Origin: Trichobilharzia regenti
Taxonomy: Eukaryota; Platyhelminthes; Trematoda; Strigeidida; Schistosomatidae
Reading direction: 5' to 3'
NCBI GenBank assembly: GCA_944472135.2
Contig: CALYDD020000393.1
Location: 372,001-436,000, forward strand
Length of the DNA: 64,000 nt
The notes under the pieces were generated by a model. It saw only the letters and a list, made by a program, of their open reading frames with translations. It was not told the DNA's origin and did no database searches. Shown here in pieces: positions 1 through 12,600 of this stretch. Within the stretch, counting starts at the first letter, position 1. Each line of letters opens with the position of its first letter. The translations under genes and the position numbers were made by a program.

Positions 1-735
1 GCACCAAACAGCAGACTACACACATGACAGTAGTTAGTGTCCAGTCAAAGTATCAGGTGCGGTCCTACAGAAAGTCATTCGCGAACCCAAATTGCTCATT
101 GATAACGACTCTGACTACAGCAACGGGTGACGCTGGTTCCTGTCTCGGAAGGAACATTACTTCCAGCAAAATTTCAGACAAAACTAGCTGACGAGTGGAA
201 ACAAGCGTGAAACCTGATGTTAAGGCTCCCTTACGACTGCCTCTAGCAGCCTAATGACAACAATTCTGAGAAATCACTATTGTATGCTGGATATAATCAG
301 TAACAATGTTGACGAGCGATCAAGCTACTAACTATTGTTGAGTATGTGTAAAATACTTGTAAAGCAGACTCATGAAACTGAAATTAATACATAATTTCTA
401 CCTCACATTCTGCGAACTCCGGAGAAGTTTAATATGAAGTTAAAAGCAATAAGAGATATTTGTCTGAATCGTGAATGATTTGCCAACCTTTCGAACAATC
501 TGATCACACGATTGTCATAGAATATAGAAATTAATAAAGAGATAGTACATCAAAACAAACCAAGAAGGTTTAATATACGAATTGCTTTGATTTAATCAAT
601 AAAGCTCCGTTATCAACACCTGTGTACATGTATGGTTGTGTGTAATTGCATGTAATGCTGTTCCATATATCTGGAAAATTCTAATACCCCTACAAGAGAA
701 CAAAAATTACTATAATACTCAAATTTCCAAGTTTG
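1..735. other. No gene recognised (left edge)
   Basis: AT-rich sequence with no reading frame, exon or repeat that I can assign. It lies upstream of a dispersed repeat that begins near 740. Confidence 0.4.
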
Positions 736-739
736 TGAT

Positions 740-1090
740 TATCATGATATATATGAACAATAAATTGTTTGATATACCAAACCAAGTTTACTTTAACGGT
801 TCAAAATATTTGCCATGGGTATATGATATTCATTATAATAAGATGTTTTTGTATTTCTCAATGAAGGATAAACAAAACGACATTTAACGACGTTTTACTA
901 TATAGTGCTGCTGTTAATAGCTTTATCAAAGTATTATAAACCGAATTTACAAAATCTCAGCTTAGTTATGCATAACAACTTAATCATCGTTCCTCAGCGT
1001 GGGGACATTTCTGCTTTGTACAGTCAGCCAATTGGTAAAGATAATAAAACCAGATGTAGACTGTTGATTCGAAATTGTGTGAATTCATAG
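740..1090 (+). repeat. Dispersed repeat X, copy 1
   Basis: About 250 bp here (roughly 740-980) matches 9,105-9,350 closely. Shared stretches include GGGTATATGATATTCATTA and AAATTTACAAAATCTCAGC-like text. The segment after it (about 975-1,088) resembles one unit of the 91-bp tandem array at 9,481-9,702, beginning AACTTAATCATCGTTC. The same order, body then tandem unit, occurs at both loci, so these are probably two copies of one mobile element. No protein is recognisable. The short open frames here are not credible genes. Confidence 0.6.
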
Positions 1091-1123
1091 AAGCAGCGTG
1101 TGCTTTCATAATGAAATTGCTTA

Positions 1124-2780
1124 TCACATCCGTGTTGAATTTGTTACTTCATGGGAGGGGAGGTTGTGTAACCAGGTCAAATTCTGTTTTGGTCCATCAT
1201 TTATGTTCAGACAGTTTGGATTCCACTTGATATGAAGTGCTTCTGATGATCTTTGTGATTTCCGAAAATTTTCTGGCTTGATTCTATGCGTGTAGACCTT
1301 GGCTGGTCGATGATTTCTCAAGTTTTTCTAGCGTGACTGGATTTTTAATGGTCGAACAGATGCTCTACGGTGTTCATTTCTTCTGATTTTGATTTTCGCG
1401 ATGTTAGTCTGAGATACATTACATCACATTCCAAGCATTTCATTTTATAGACAATTAGATAAAAATCTTCGGGAATTTGGTATTTTATATGGGCAAGGTT
1501 GTTTCGCAGTGTGTCTGATGTTTTGAAGAAATCTCTGATGTCATGCTTACTGAATACCCTTCTGATATCGTTTGATGACTCTGCTCTATAGGAAATGACA
1601 ACTATTGACGTCCATGTCTTCGGAATATGTTTTCGACTATATTTATTGTCAGTATTGATTTCGCTGATGAAGCTGATTGGGTAATTGTTTCGCTTGAGAG
1701 TCTCGGTAATGTTTGATATTTCTTCTTCTTTTTCTTTCTCATGGGTTAACATCAAAGAGTGTGCTAGTCTATCAATACTTGAAATAACTGGTACTTTTGC
1801 GCTGATGGGGTATGATGGTCCGAATTCTAAATATTTATTGGAGTGGGTTTCCTTCATGAATGTCGATACACTAAAATGTACATTTTCTTTACTTTCAACT
1901 AGGCAGTCTAGAAAGGGTAGTTCACCGACATTTGATTCTGCCTGGTTCCGAAGTAAACTGGATTCTGGCAGATACACAGTTTATTTTCTCCAGGATTAAA
2001 CTGTGTAGATGTCGTTTTAGGACTACAAAATTTCATCTGCATATCTTAAACATATTTTAGGAGTGAGTATGCGTGAAAAGATGTTATCTTCGAATCTGTT
2101 CGTAGGAAAGTCACCGACTATTAGGTAAACTGGTGAAACCATAGCAACACCATTTGTCTTTCTACATAAATTCTCTTAAAATGTAAAATATTTACTTTCT
2201 AGACAGAAATTAAAGCACTTAATTATTTCGCTGGTGTGCAGTCGACATCTTTGTGATAGTGCTGTATCTGATTCTAGTAAACTGGAAATTATATCATGAC
2301 TTTCTTTAATAGGGATACTGGTATGTAGTGAGTTAATATCATAGCTTACCATATTGTCTTCTTTATCAATTTCTCGGTGTTCTATTTGGGATTTGAAATC
2401 ATATAAAATTCTTACAATATTTTCAGGGTCCTTTTGTAGTGGTTGTTCCATCGAAAATTAGTATTTAGAGAGGTTTTATGTCGGTGAGTTGGTGAAATCT
2501 ACTACTGGTCTTAGTGGAACTGTGGGTTTATGTATCTTCGGTTGACCATAGAATCTTGAAGGTACATAAGATTTTTTTTCATTTCAAACCAGAGAGAATT
2601 TCCGATTTTGAGTTTCATTTCTTGAAGGAGTAGGTTTGTACTTAGTTTCACTTTGTTGAATTCGGCAGAAATCTTCCTTTCTTCAATGAGTAAGTATGGT
2701 CCTTCATAATCAGTCCTGTTCATTATCACAGTGAAGTTTCCCTTGTCTGCTTTAGTTAAAGCGATACTTTTGTCTTTCTT
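1124..2780 (-). mobile_element. Decayed Penelope-like retroelement (RT plus GIY-YIG remnant)
   Basis: Three minus-strand reading-frame pieces read in order from about 2,780 down to 1,124. The first (2,729-2,511) contains VIMNRTDYE-like sequence, typical of the N-terminal side of Penelope reverse transcriptases. The second (2,451-2,176) contains MVSYDINSLHTSIPI, matching the RT block with the first catalytic Asp. The third (1,977-1,345) covers the C-terminal part, with paired cysteines (KCLECDVMY) and a degraded GIY-YIG-like YLRLTSR. A further tail follows at 1,321-1,124. Frameshifts and stops separate the pieces, and I did not find the second catalytic Asp pair. The element is therefore dead. 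The family call rests on motif resemblance. Confidence 0.7.
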
Positions 2781-2999
2781 CGAATTTCTTGGAGCTGTCG
2801 ATATGGCATGTATTCACCAATTGTAAATGTCGAGTTATGTGGTCGACATTTCACACTATACAAGCCTTAATAGATAGATTGTACAAATGTCACAACCTAA
2901 TCTGTATTTTGCCTAACCTGCAAGAATTGGTAACAACAGTTGAATCAAAAAGGTTTGGCTTTTTAAACAGACTGTTATGCAGAACGACTTGTTTAGAAG

Positions 3000-3545
3000 C
3001 TTGAACATCACAATAACCTCGAGAGAAGCTTCTAGGAACTAGTCTAACCATTGGGGCTGAACTATGAGGTATGATGGCGTATATGTTACTCAATCGAAGA
3101 AAAGTATAAGGCAGCGTCCAAGCCTGGTCGGAAAAACAAACCACAATATAACTTCAAAAATCTGAAGCAGCCACGAGTGGCGCAGAAGTTTGTGCAGTCA
3201 TAAATTAACTCATGCAGTTATGCCCCATATTTGTTTGAATCAAGACTGGCCTTTACTGGAAGGCAGATACTTTCTGCAGTTACTCAGTAGTTCTCTGAAA
3301 TAAAGTGATTCCGTGGAAGGTGGATGGTGAATGTCTGACACTAATATACACAGAATGCGCGAATCCTAATCCTTAAATTTCCACTTCATATGAGAACACT
3401 GACTGATTCACATTCGAACGTCGTAAAATTTCTATTTACCAAAAATTATTTACAAAAATCATTATGATTGTCTAAATTCCAGTAATACATAACTCACAGA
3501 CAAACCATCAGGCGATACGCTGGCTTGGTTGGATGATACTTTTCT
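3000..3545. other. Intergenic, nothing recognised
   Basis: No exon or repeat could be assigned between the Penelope-like remnant and the hexosaminidase promoter region. Confidence 0.4.
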
Positions 3546-3550
3546 CATCA

Positions 3551-3645
3551 GATGGCCAATGAGTTCAAATTCCAATTCACAATTTTAGTATAAAACTTGC
3601 TGAGATTCGAGTGAGAAATACACCGCTGAGAAACAAAACGTAATC
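3551..3645 (+). promoter_or_regulatory. Possible core promoter of the hexosaminidase-like gene
   Basis: A CCAAT motif at 3,556-3,560 is followed by TATAAAA at 3,589-3,595, and the ATG lies at 3,646. The spacing (TATA about 50 bp before the start codon) would leave a very short 5' leader. Flatworm promoters are poorly defined and this sequence is AT-rich, so chance matches are possible. Confidence 0.35.
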
Positions 3646-6600
3646 ATGATCTCTCATTCTGCGTTGTTCGTGCTTGTGTTACTGCTCAATATTGCAATTC
3701 GGCGCACTCTCGCTATAGTTCCAAAACCAACAGTTTACGACAAAGCGTCAACAGCCTGCAACCTGGTGCACACACTCACCTACGAACACAACTACCCAAC
3801 TTGTTTCATACTCACAGAATCACTGACAAGATTTCGACTCCGTCTAGCATCGCAACATCCACCTATTTCTCAGAAAACCAAAGACAAATGTATCATAAAC
3901 AAATTGAGAATTGAAATCATGGATGGATGTGACGAAAATGCAGATAAACTGTGGCCGAGTGATATAATGAACGAATCATGTGAGTGACAACACAAGAAGT
4001 ATCTCATTCACCACTTTGCAGATAACGTGACCATTGAAGATACAGAGATCTCAATAAGTTCCAAAGAGATTTGGGGTGCACTACGTGCCCTCGAAACTGT
4101 ACTTCAGATGGTGTACAAAGATGAATTTGGAGGAGTGAGTTTTGTTCTTGTTGATAACTTGATTTCATCAATATATTTTCTCTAGAATATGATATTCAAG
4201 GGTTCTGTGGAAGATGAACCATTATTCTCACATCGTGGAATGCTCTTGGATACCGGTAGGAATTTCATGCCAGTTGAAACCCTTCGGAAGATGATAGTAG
4301 GAGATGTGATATTCAGCATAGTATTTTCTGTTTTCAGGATATCATGGCTATGGTCAAAATGAATGTCCTTCATTGGCACATCACAGATGACGAATCGTTT
4401 CCCTTTGTCTCAACCACCTATCCAGAACTGTCAGACAAGGTGAGTTGAGTCGATGTTCAGCCGTTTATAAATTCCGATTCTCGTCTTAATCTGAACAGGG
4501 TGCACATCATCCACGAAAGTGTACATATGATGAAATAGAGGTGTCTGATTTATTGGAATACGCTCGTCTCCGTGGAGTCCGGATGATTCCAGAGTTTGAT
4601 ACTCCAGGTAAATAAGTTTGAAGACATTTGTCATGATGCAATTATGCCACAGCTATGTCCACATGAAATGAAATTGTATAAATATTTGAGTCAGTGTAAT
4701 AGTCTTCTCGAAATGAACCCGTAAATGGAACGTTGGGCAATGTGTTCGACAGAGGTGCTAAGTTTGAAACTGTGATGCGGATTGTTCATGATATTATGCA
4801 TTCATGTCTATTAATAACTCAGTGAGGTGATGAAGTGGATTAGTGCTGAGTTGCCTGACAGTTTCATATTTGACGAAAGCATTTATCGCTTCTCTGTTTT
4901 ATTCAAACCATTGAGGGTTTATGGTTCCATTTATTCATTTTCAATCGCTTTGAATACACCAAAAAACTTGATGAAGAACCACAAAGTTTAACTGCATAAT
5001 GAAGCGTCAGTAAAATTTTCAAGTGCTTGATCACTGCATTTTAAGTCGTAGGGATTATCTTTGAGTGAAGGAATGCAGTTCGTGTGTAATCAAAGGAAAC
5101 GAAATAACAATCGATTTCAAATGGTGAGTGGCATGGAGTGTTGACTGTTGAATGGCCATGTCATTTTCAATCTAAGTAATATTGTACCTCTAAGATTTTT
5201 CAGAAGAATGGTTACTGAACGAAGAATACCCTTTTCGATAACTTCATCATCAGGCTATACAGTTATATATACATAATAGTAGTGAATGAATTGGTGTTAT
5301 GAACAATATTAATGCTTAAATAACCGCGAATCAATAGTATCAATAGATTAAAGTTCAAAAGCATCAACACAACAATAAACTGAATGTCAGAAAACTTAGG
5401 AAAGATAATATTACAAATTCATGAATTTCTAGTCTCTACTGAAGGCCGGCCAGGGCAGTGGTAGTGGCTAGCTGGACTTGCTTCTTTTGAACACAAAGCA
5501 CTGATTGTTTCACGCGAATCGCAATAGCCTCTGTTGTTTGAAGCATTCGGTAGTTTGATGTTTTTGGGAGTTTATTTGGCACCCGGTAGATGAGTTTAGA
5601 GAAGGATTCTTTATTGCTGGATTGCTTTGTGGCCGATTTGGACCAGATGGTATAATATCGAACTGTTGATGGTTTTTACTACGCCTTTACTTAGCCACAC
5701 TGGGAGATGTTCTCGAGCACGAAAAATCAAGTTCCTAGAGCAACAGCCGGTTTGCCTTTGTTTAAACATTATTGTTGATCATAACACCAATTCATTCACT
5801 ACTATTATGTATCTAAAACTGTAGAGCCTGATGATGAGGTTATCGAAAAGAGTATTCTTCGTTCAGTAACTATTCTTTTGAAAATTTTAGTAAGCACTTA
5901 TAAAAATTGTCAAAGTGATCTTCACTGGTTGTCACAATACTTCCTTGTAGCGCATACATTGTCATGGGGAAAAGCATATCCAGACTTACTAACAAAATGT
6001 TATCGAGACTCTACTCCAACTGGAGAATTGGGTCCATTGAATCCAGCCAATGATTCTACATTTGAGTTTTTGAAGAATCTGTTTATGGAAGTCACCAGCC
6101 GATTTCATGACAACTATATTCATCTTGGAGGCAATGGGATAAGTTTTGCCTGTTGGTGAGTTTACTCTTGTTTTATGTCACATTTCATTGAGGAGACACA
6201 TTAAGACATCCCGAAATTCTCAAAATATCCTGACAGAAAACGTTTTCTTGCTTCAGATGACAACAGGTTGAATTCGTCTCATCTAGTACATTTTATCACT
6301 ACTTAAAATTTATATTTGTTTGAATCTCAGCCAAGTTGAAATGAATGATTCTCATGTTTCGTTCGTCGGACACTTCCAAATCTCTTGAGGAAAATAGTTG
6401 AAATTAAAAGAATAAAGGTATATATAAAACGTACAGTTTGTCTGTACAACTCTTGTCCAATCAATCATCTCTGAGTCTTGATTAGTCACCAAAAACAATA
6501 CCGTATGCATTGTGAATGGCACTTGACAGAATAGTTCTCAAGACCTATAATTAGCCTGAATGTGTTATACACCGTGAACAGTGTATGCAGGGATTTTTAT

Positions 6601-9600
6601 CTGCCTTCAATAAAACTGTTTGAATAAGGGTCATGGTGAACTGGTGTGAAGTAAGGGATTATGAACTAAACAATTTGCATGTGAATGTGTGAATAATTGC
6701 AGATCATTTGTCAACATATTCAAAATCGAATGAAATTGCGTTATTATTGTTGGCAATTGTGAGTCATTAATGTTTCATTCGAAGTCTTCAGTTACATATA
6801 TCCTTAATGAAACCACCGACAGTTTCAATAAAACATCAGTAAGACGTCACACTAGTTACTAGTGTCTAATCAAGCATAAACATATTTTATCTTATAAGAT
6901 ACATATAATCAGGATCATAAATTAGGCATGAAGATTAGTGATTCATATCTATACTACTTATTGATCAAGACCTGTCATGCATCACAGCAGGTGTGACGGT
7001 GTCATCCCATCATGATATACCTCCATCCAGTATCATTAATAGATTGTGAAACATTTCTTTCCTGTTGATGGCATAAATTGCAACTGAACTGCAGAAGAGA
7101 ATTATGCCACATTATTTGTTTTCTCAATGTCATACACGACTTCACTAGGAGGATGTCACTTCACTTTCAGACACTAGCACGATTTACATGAACTAGTTGT
7201 TTCATGATTCTAGTTTCATAGATCTCACAGAAGTTGAAACTAACTCGGATTTTAAACACCTTGAATTGTGTCTTTCATCCAACCCTTCTTGATCTTTCTA
7301 TATCAAGTTAGTTTGCAGAAAGATATTTCGTTCAACGTTCTACTTGGAGACGTTAAGATAATTGGGAACCATTCAGTCCATACTATCAAAGTTTGATAAT
7401 TCGTGTATGCTGGCTACAATTCCTTATTGCTCCCCCTTAATATCTCCTGGGCTACTTAAGGAAGACTTTGTCACACAATGAAGGGCACTGAAAGTTGTCA
7501 GTCAGGTGAGTGGAGTGTCGCTAAATCAACTCGTTAGCGCAGTTGTAGATCGACACATGGACTCATACAACGAATCAGCAAATATTTTCTTGTTGAACTC
7601 TTCGCGTTCTCTCTATCGATAACTCTTTCTTTGCGTTTGTTAGGTAGAACCGGAAGCAACTATAGATGACTTTATGCTCTGACGACTAAGTATAAAAACT
7701 CCACAATACCTTATTCCGTACACGCATTTTAGGTAATGAGAAAAGTGTAAAGAATGGCACTACTACTTTACTAAGAAACATAAAGTAAACGACACTTTTA
7801 ATTCACTGCCTTATTACTACACTTTACTTCATATTTCCACTTAAATTTTAAACTTATGTTCTATATTTTATTGAACAATATTACCAATATGAATACCCTG
7901 TTCAACTGTTTCTACTTGCACTGTGTAGAGAGAGAATCAGATGTAATACATGCTGTACTACATGCTGGAAATTGCACACTGTATTATAATTGCTGTTTGG
8001 AATAAAGCCATTATTATTATTATTGTTATCATGAACTATAGTTGATGCCTTCCCACTGTACAGGATTATTTCTTCTGCTCACTGTCAACACTTTCACGAA
8101 ACACTGAGTTTTTCTGTACTCACCGATTTTATACTCCTCCTTTAGATGAGTGAAACGAAAAGTCATCAGCTGGAGTTTCTGTATAATTCGCGTTTCACTC
8201 ATAAAGTCACAAATATGAAGTGAAGAGTTGATACATCTGTAGGTGATTTTACTCAAGCTATCAGGTCTCTACAAAATAGTGTGCTATGCCCACTCAGAAG
8301 TAGTTAGCGGTTGAGGAGATTGAAAGAATGAGACAGGTATCCGGGTAGGAGTGACATCTTCTTTATGATATTTAAGGTGTTCTTTATCTGTCGGGTGATG
8401 AATGCCCTTCCTTGTATATGACTAGGGTTATACGCTTCGCTTGCCCACTGCCATTCTTTCACAAAAACCTTTAAAAACGTGAATTCTTATCCTGCAATAA
8501 TACAACCAAGTAGTCAGTGATTTTGAGAACTATTTTGATAGAAAATTCGATTTTTGAAAATCACTGACGAAGAACGTGGTGAGATTAAACTTACTGTGTT
8601 TTACCACAAAAGATAAGATTTTATTTAGATAAATCACACATTACCATACAGTAACATTAACTGGTGATGTTTCGAGCAAAAACCATTGCTCATAATCATA
8701 TCAAGTCAGCCACACAACTTTGTGTATTTTTCTTCAGGGTTGGGAATCCAGAGATAATTGAATTCATGAAAAGAATGGAATTTCCTGGCAATTATTCCCA
8801 AATAGTGACCCATTACGCTTCGAAAGTTGTGGAAACTGTCAGAGGTATTGCTGAACCAGAAGTTGCTATTACACCTATTTTATATCAAGAGGTTTTAGAT
8901 TACGGATATCAGGTAAGTTTTGAGAGAGGCGTTTAGCAGTAATTGTTTTATCTACACGCACAACAATATCAGATGTGCTTACTTCACTAGGTGGATTGTT
9001 CATAAGCATTTTAGAGTATTAGCATAACTTTATGGCCTCGTTTGTTCACAGTGACTCTTTCTCATATCATGATTCCAATGGTGGGGATGTTTCTCATATT
9101 CCTATTATTAATGTTTTACTATATCTTATATATATCCAAACCAAGTTCACTTTTAACGGTTTGAAAAAATTTGGGCATTGGGTATATGATATTCATTATA
9201 ATAGAGGTTTTTTTTGTATTTCCCAATGAATGAAAAAACAAAACGAGATTGTTTTTACTGACATTTCGCTATTTAATGCTAATAGCTTTCTCAAAGTATT
9301 ATTAAACCGGAATTTACAAAATCTCAGCATATGTATAACAAAGAGTTAGGGGGTGAGAAAAATATAGACTTAGTTCAACTTAAAAGGACATATTGAAAGT
9401 CAAAATAACAATGAAGATCGTTCAAACCAAATATCAAAGGTAATAGTATATCTGTTATTATATCAAAATAAAGTTTACTAACTTGATCATCGTTCATTAG
9501 TCTGAGGTCATTTTTGGTTGTCAAGTTCGAGAATAGGTAAAGGTAACCAAACTAAGTGTAGAATGTGAAATACTTGATTATCGTTCGTCAGTATGAGGTC

Positions 9601-12600
9601 ATTTTGGTTGTCACGTTGGGGAATAGGTAAAGGTAACTAAACTAAGTGTAGGCTGTGAAATACTTGATCATCATTCGTCAGTCTGGGTCGTTTTTGTTGT
9701 CTATTGGACTTATCCGATGTCGGTTAGTTTCATGAATAGCGATTGGATGATCAACTGTGAATGGTTAACTGCATTTCTGGCTTATCAGCCACTCCCTAAC
9801 CTTTAAAAAGAGAAAGGTTGATTGTTTGGCTGAAAACCTCACTATTTAAAAATCTAACTCATCGCTACGATAGTTTTGATGCACAGAAAAATATGTAAAA
9901 TAAACTCATTCCCTGCTGGAATATAGAAGATTTCCAGGATGAACTGCTCCTGTTGGTGAGAGCCTTCACTGGGCCTTTCAATCCTAGTGTCGACTTTTGA
10001 GCATAAGGAGGAGGACACGAAGTGTCCTCACCATATCTGAAGTTGCTCAGAACACAGATTGAACCTGATGTGTTATGACACTGTTAGGAATCTATAACCG
10101 CATGCTAAACGGAACTAAAATCTCCAAATTCACAGCTGTAGAGTTAGTAATGTAGTCCAACCACTCAGATGACGACAACAAGTACGCTGAGAGTGTGTTA
10201 ATCAGATTATTACCAAAAACATAGAAAGCTGTCATGAGCTGAACACTGATCTCCTGAAAGAATGTGACTGCAAGATTTCAATCAAAAAGAAGGGAAACTG
10301 CAGTTATACAGTGATCTGCACCTAAAAGCAACACAGAAGGAGGACGTCTACATACATTTGCAGACAGTAACGGACAAGAACCCATACAGAATTCCAATTG
10401 GTAGAATAAATGTCACACTGTGGGCAGAAAGCGCAAGCAGAAAGCTCATCACGAGTCTGGCGTCACTTTGTGTCGCTGAATATCCTTGTTCTGTGTAGGA
10501 ATATGTTGGGTAACAATACAATAATGATAATTCGATAATTAGTGTAGCACATTCGCTTTATTTGTTGTCCAAGTGTCAATGCGTGTGTAACTGTAAACTC
10601 ATGTTTTTTCGAGAAAGCTATACAATACGGTTACGTATGATAAATCACGCTGAATTCTCATGTTCTGTAAACTCGGCTGACCCGAACGGAATAGATCAAT
10701 CTTTGTGCTTGACCTTGAAATCTTCCCATTACACTCGCTGAGTTGAGTTATTTGGTCCGATTGTGGAAAATAAATTAGTGGGCCACCAGAGATAGTTTCA
10801 TCTATTGAAAAATGGTGGATTCCTACTTAGTGAACCACTTCGTTGGGTCTTCTAAGACATTTAAGCTCTCAGATGACACCAGGTGTTAACACCTCAGTGT
10901 AAGCCCCACTGGTAGTGATTTTATTCAGTGGAGTGGGGATACATCTTGTCGACGAGTCTCAAAGAAGATGAAATACGTTTCACTTTCTTCACTGCTATGA
11001 ATTATATTCATTCCATATCTGCCAATGTGCGTCGTTGACACAGCTGTTAGGACGCTCGCCGACCGTGCACATGGTCCAGGGTTAGATCGCTTGCCGACGA
11101 ACACCTGCTATTATTGATCAACCTGCTAAATTTGGGCTACTGATATCACCTGCCAAAAATTACATTGCTGTGCCGAAATACTGTGTGAAAACAAGTCATG
11201 ATAAAAAATTACGTCTAACCATGTTTTTAAAGAATTATAGAAACTGAATATTAGTTGGGGGCGTCTCATTTATTCTTCATTTTGAACACAACGAAATGCT
11301 CCGTAGTATTAGTTAGACTGTCATTTGAATTACCGAATAATTTTTCCTTCAATCTGCTATAACATAACGTGGAACCGATTGATCTTGTGTCAGGATAACT
11401 GTTTAAGTGTGCTAATTTCCCGAAGACATTGGCGTCAAGAGTGGCAAGTGTTCTTCCTCGTTTTCATTTTAAATCAAATACAGCGAAGTTCTCATTGCTC
11501 ATTTTATAAGTCTTCATCTAGTTTGGCGATCACACTTCAATCCTGATTATTAGAAATCAGTCAGCACCAGCTCCAAGGATCTGATGTAAGACATTGGTCA
11601 CTCTGAAGTGACGAATCCAGCAATGACATACTTTTTGGAGAAATTCAAAGACCTTGGATTTAAAAATAGATCGGCAGCGAGTGGATTGCATATTTCGGTT
11701 TTTGGAACACGAGCCAACTCTGTATTTTTTCGATTGAAGATAGACAAGCGTCTAACACTTCTTCAAAGATAAGCTTTAGACATCTCAGAGAGCTAAGAAA
11801 TTCCCCATGACAACCACCGTTTAATCGAAATCTCACATCCTAAGGATAAGGTGACTCTTGCTTCCTAGATTACCATCTGATCGTAAATTTCTCTCATTTG
11901 TATTCGTTCAACAAACAACCAGTAATTGTATAAATGTTTGGTTCCATCTTATAGGGTGACGAAAACACAGTCATTCATGTTTGGAAAACGTCAACCTGGA
12001 AAAATTATACCAGAAATGCTACCGCAAACAAATTCAACGTCATAGTCACTGGTGATTGGAATTTAGATGATCTACATAGCGAATATGATTGGACAAAATA
12101 CTACCAACAAGATATCAGAGAATTCGGAGGTTAGTTGATTTACCGTATGGTTTGACAGGAATAGTGTCATTAACCAAACTTATGTGTTAACATTATCTAT
12201 TGGATTTGGTTAATTTTGAGCTTGTTAGTCATTTAAAAATGTGAATCGGTCGGTTGTTTGAAACTGCACAGTATGAGATAATATAAATAACAACTGAGGA
12301 TTCTTACGTTTAGGAATTCAAAAATAATAGAGAGAATATGTAGGTCAGTTGGATGTTTTCAGTGTTGTTACATTATGTGATAACAATAAGAATGAAGATA
12401 ATAACGCCTCAAATATAGCCCACGCTTAATTAGTTATTTAACTGGCCATTTATACATCAAAACTCAGTGCCTGACTTTATAGGTAGTGCCGACTGCTCTC
12501 ATTCAGAAGACGATAACAACACATCACACCTTAACATATGAAACCATCTGAATTGCAAATGTTTCGTTCACTGGTGAACTCGGGATATCTGAATTTGAAA

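Noticed and set aside
9481..9702. CRISPR-like array
   Set aside because: Units are contiguous 91-bp tandem repeats without spacers, in a eukaryotic intron.
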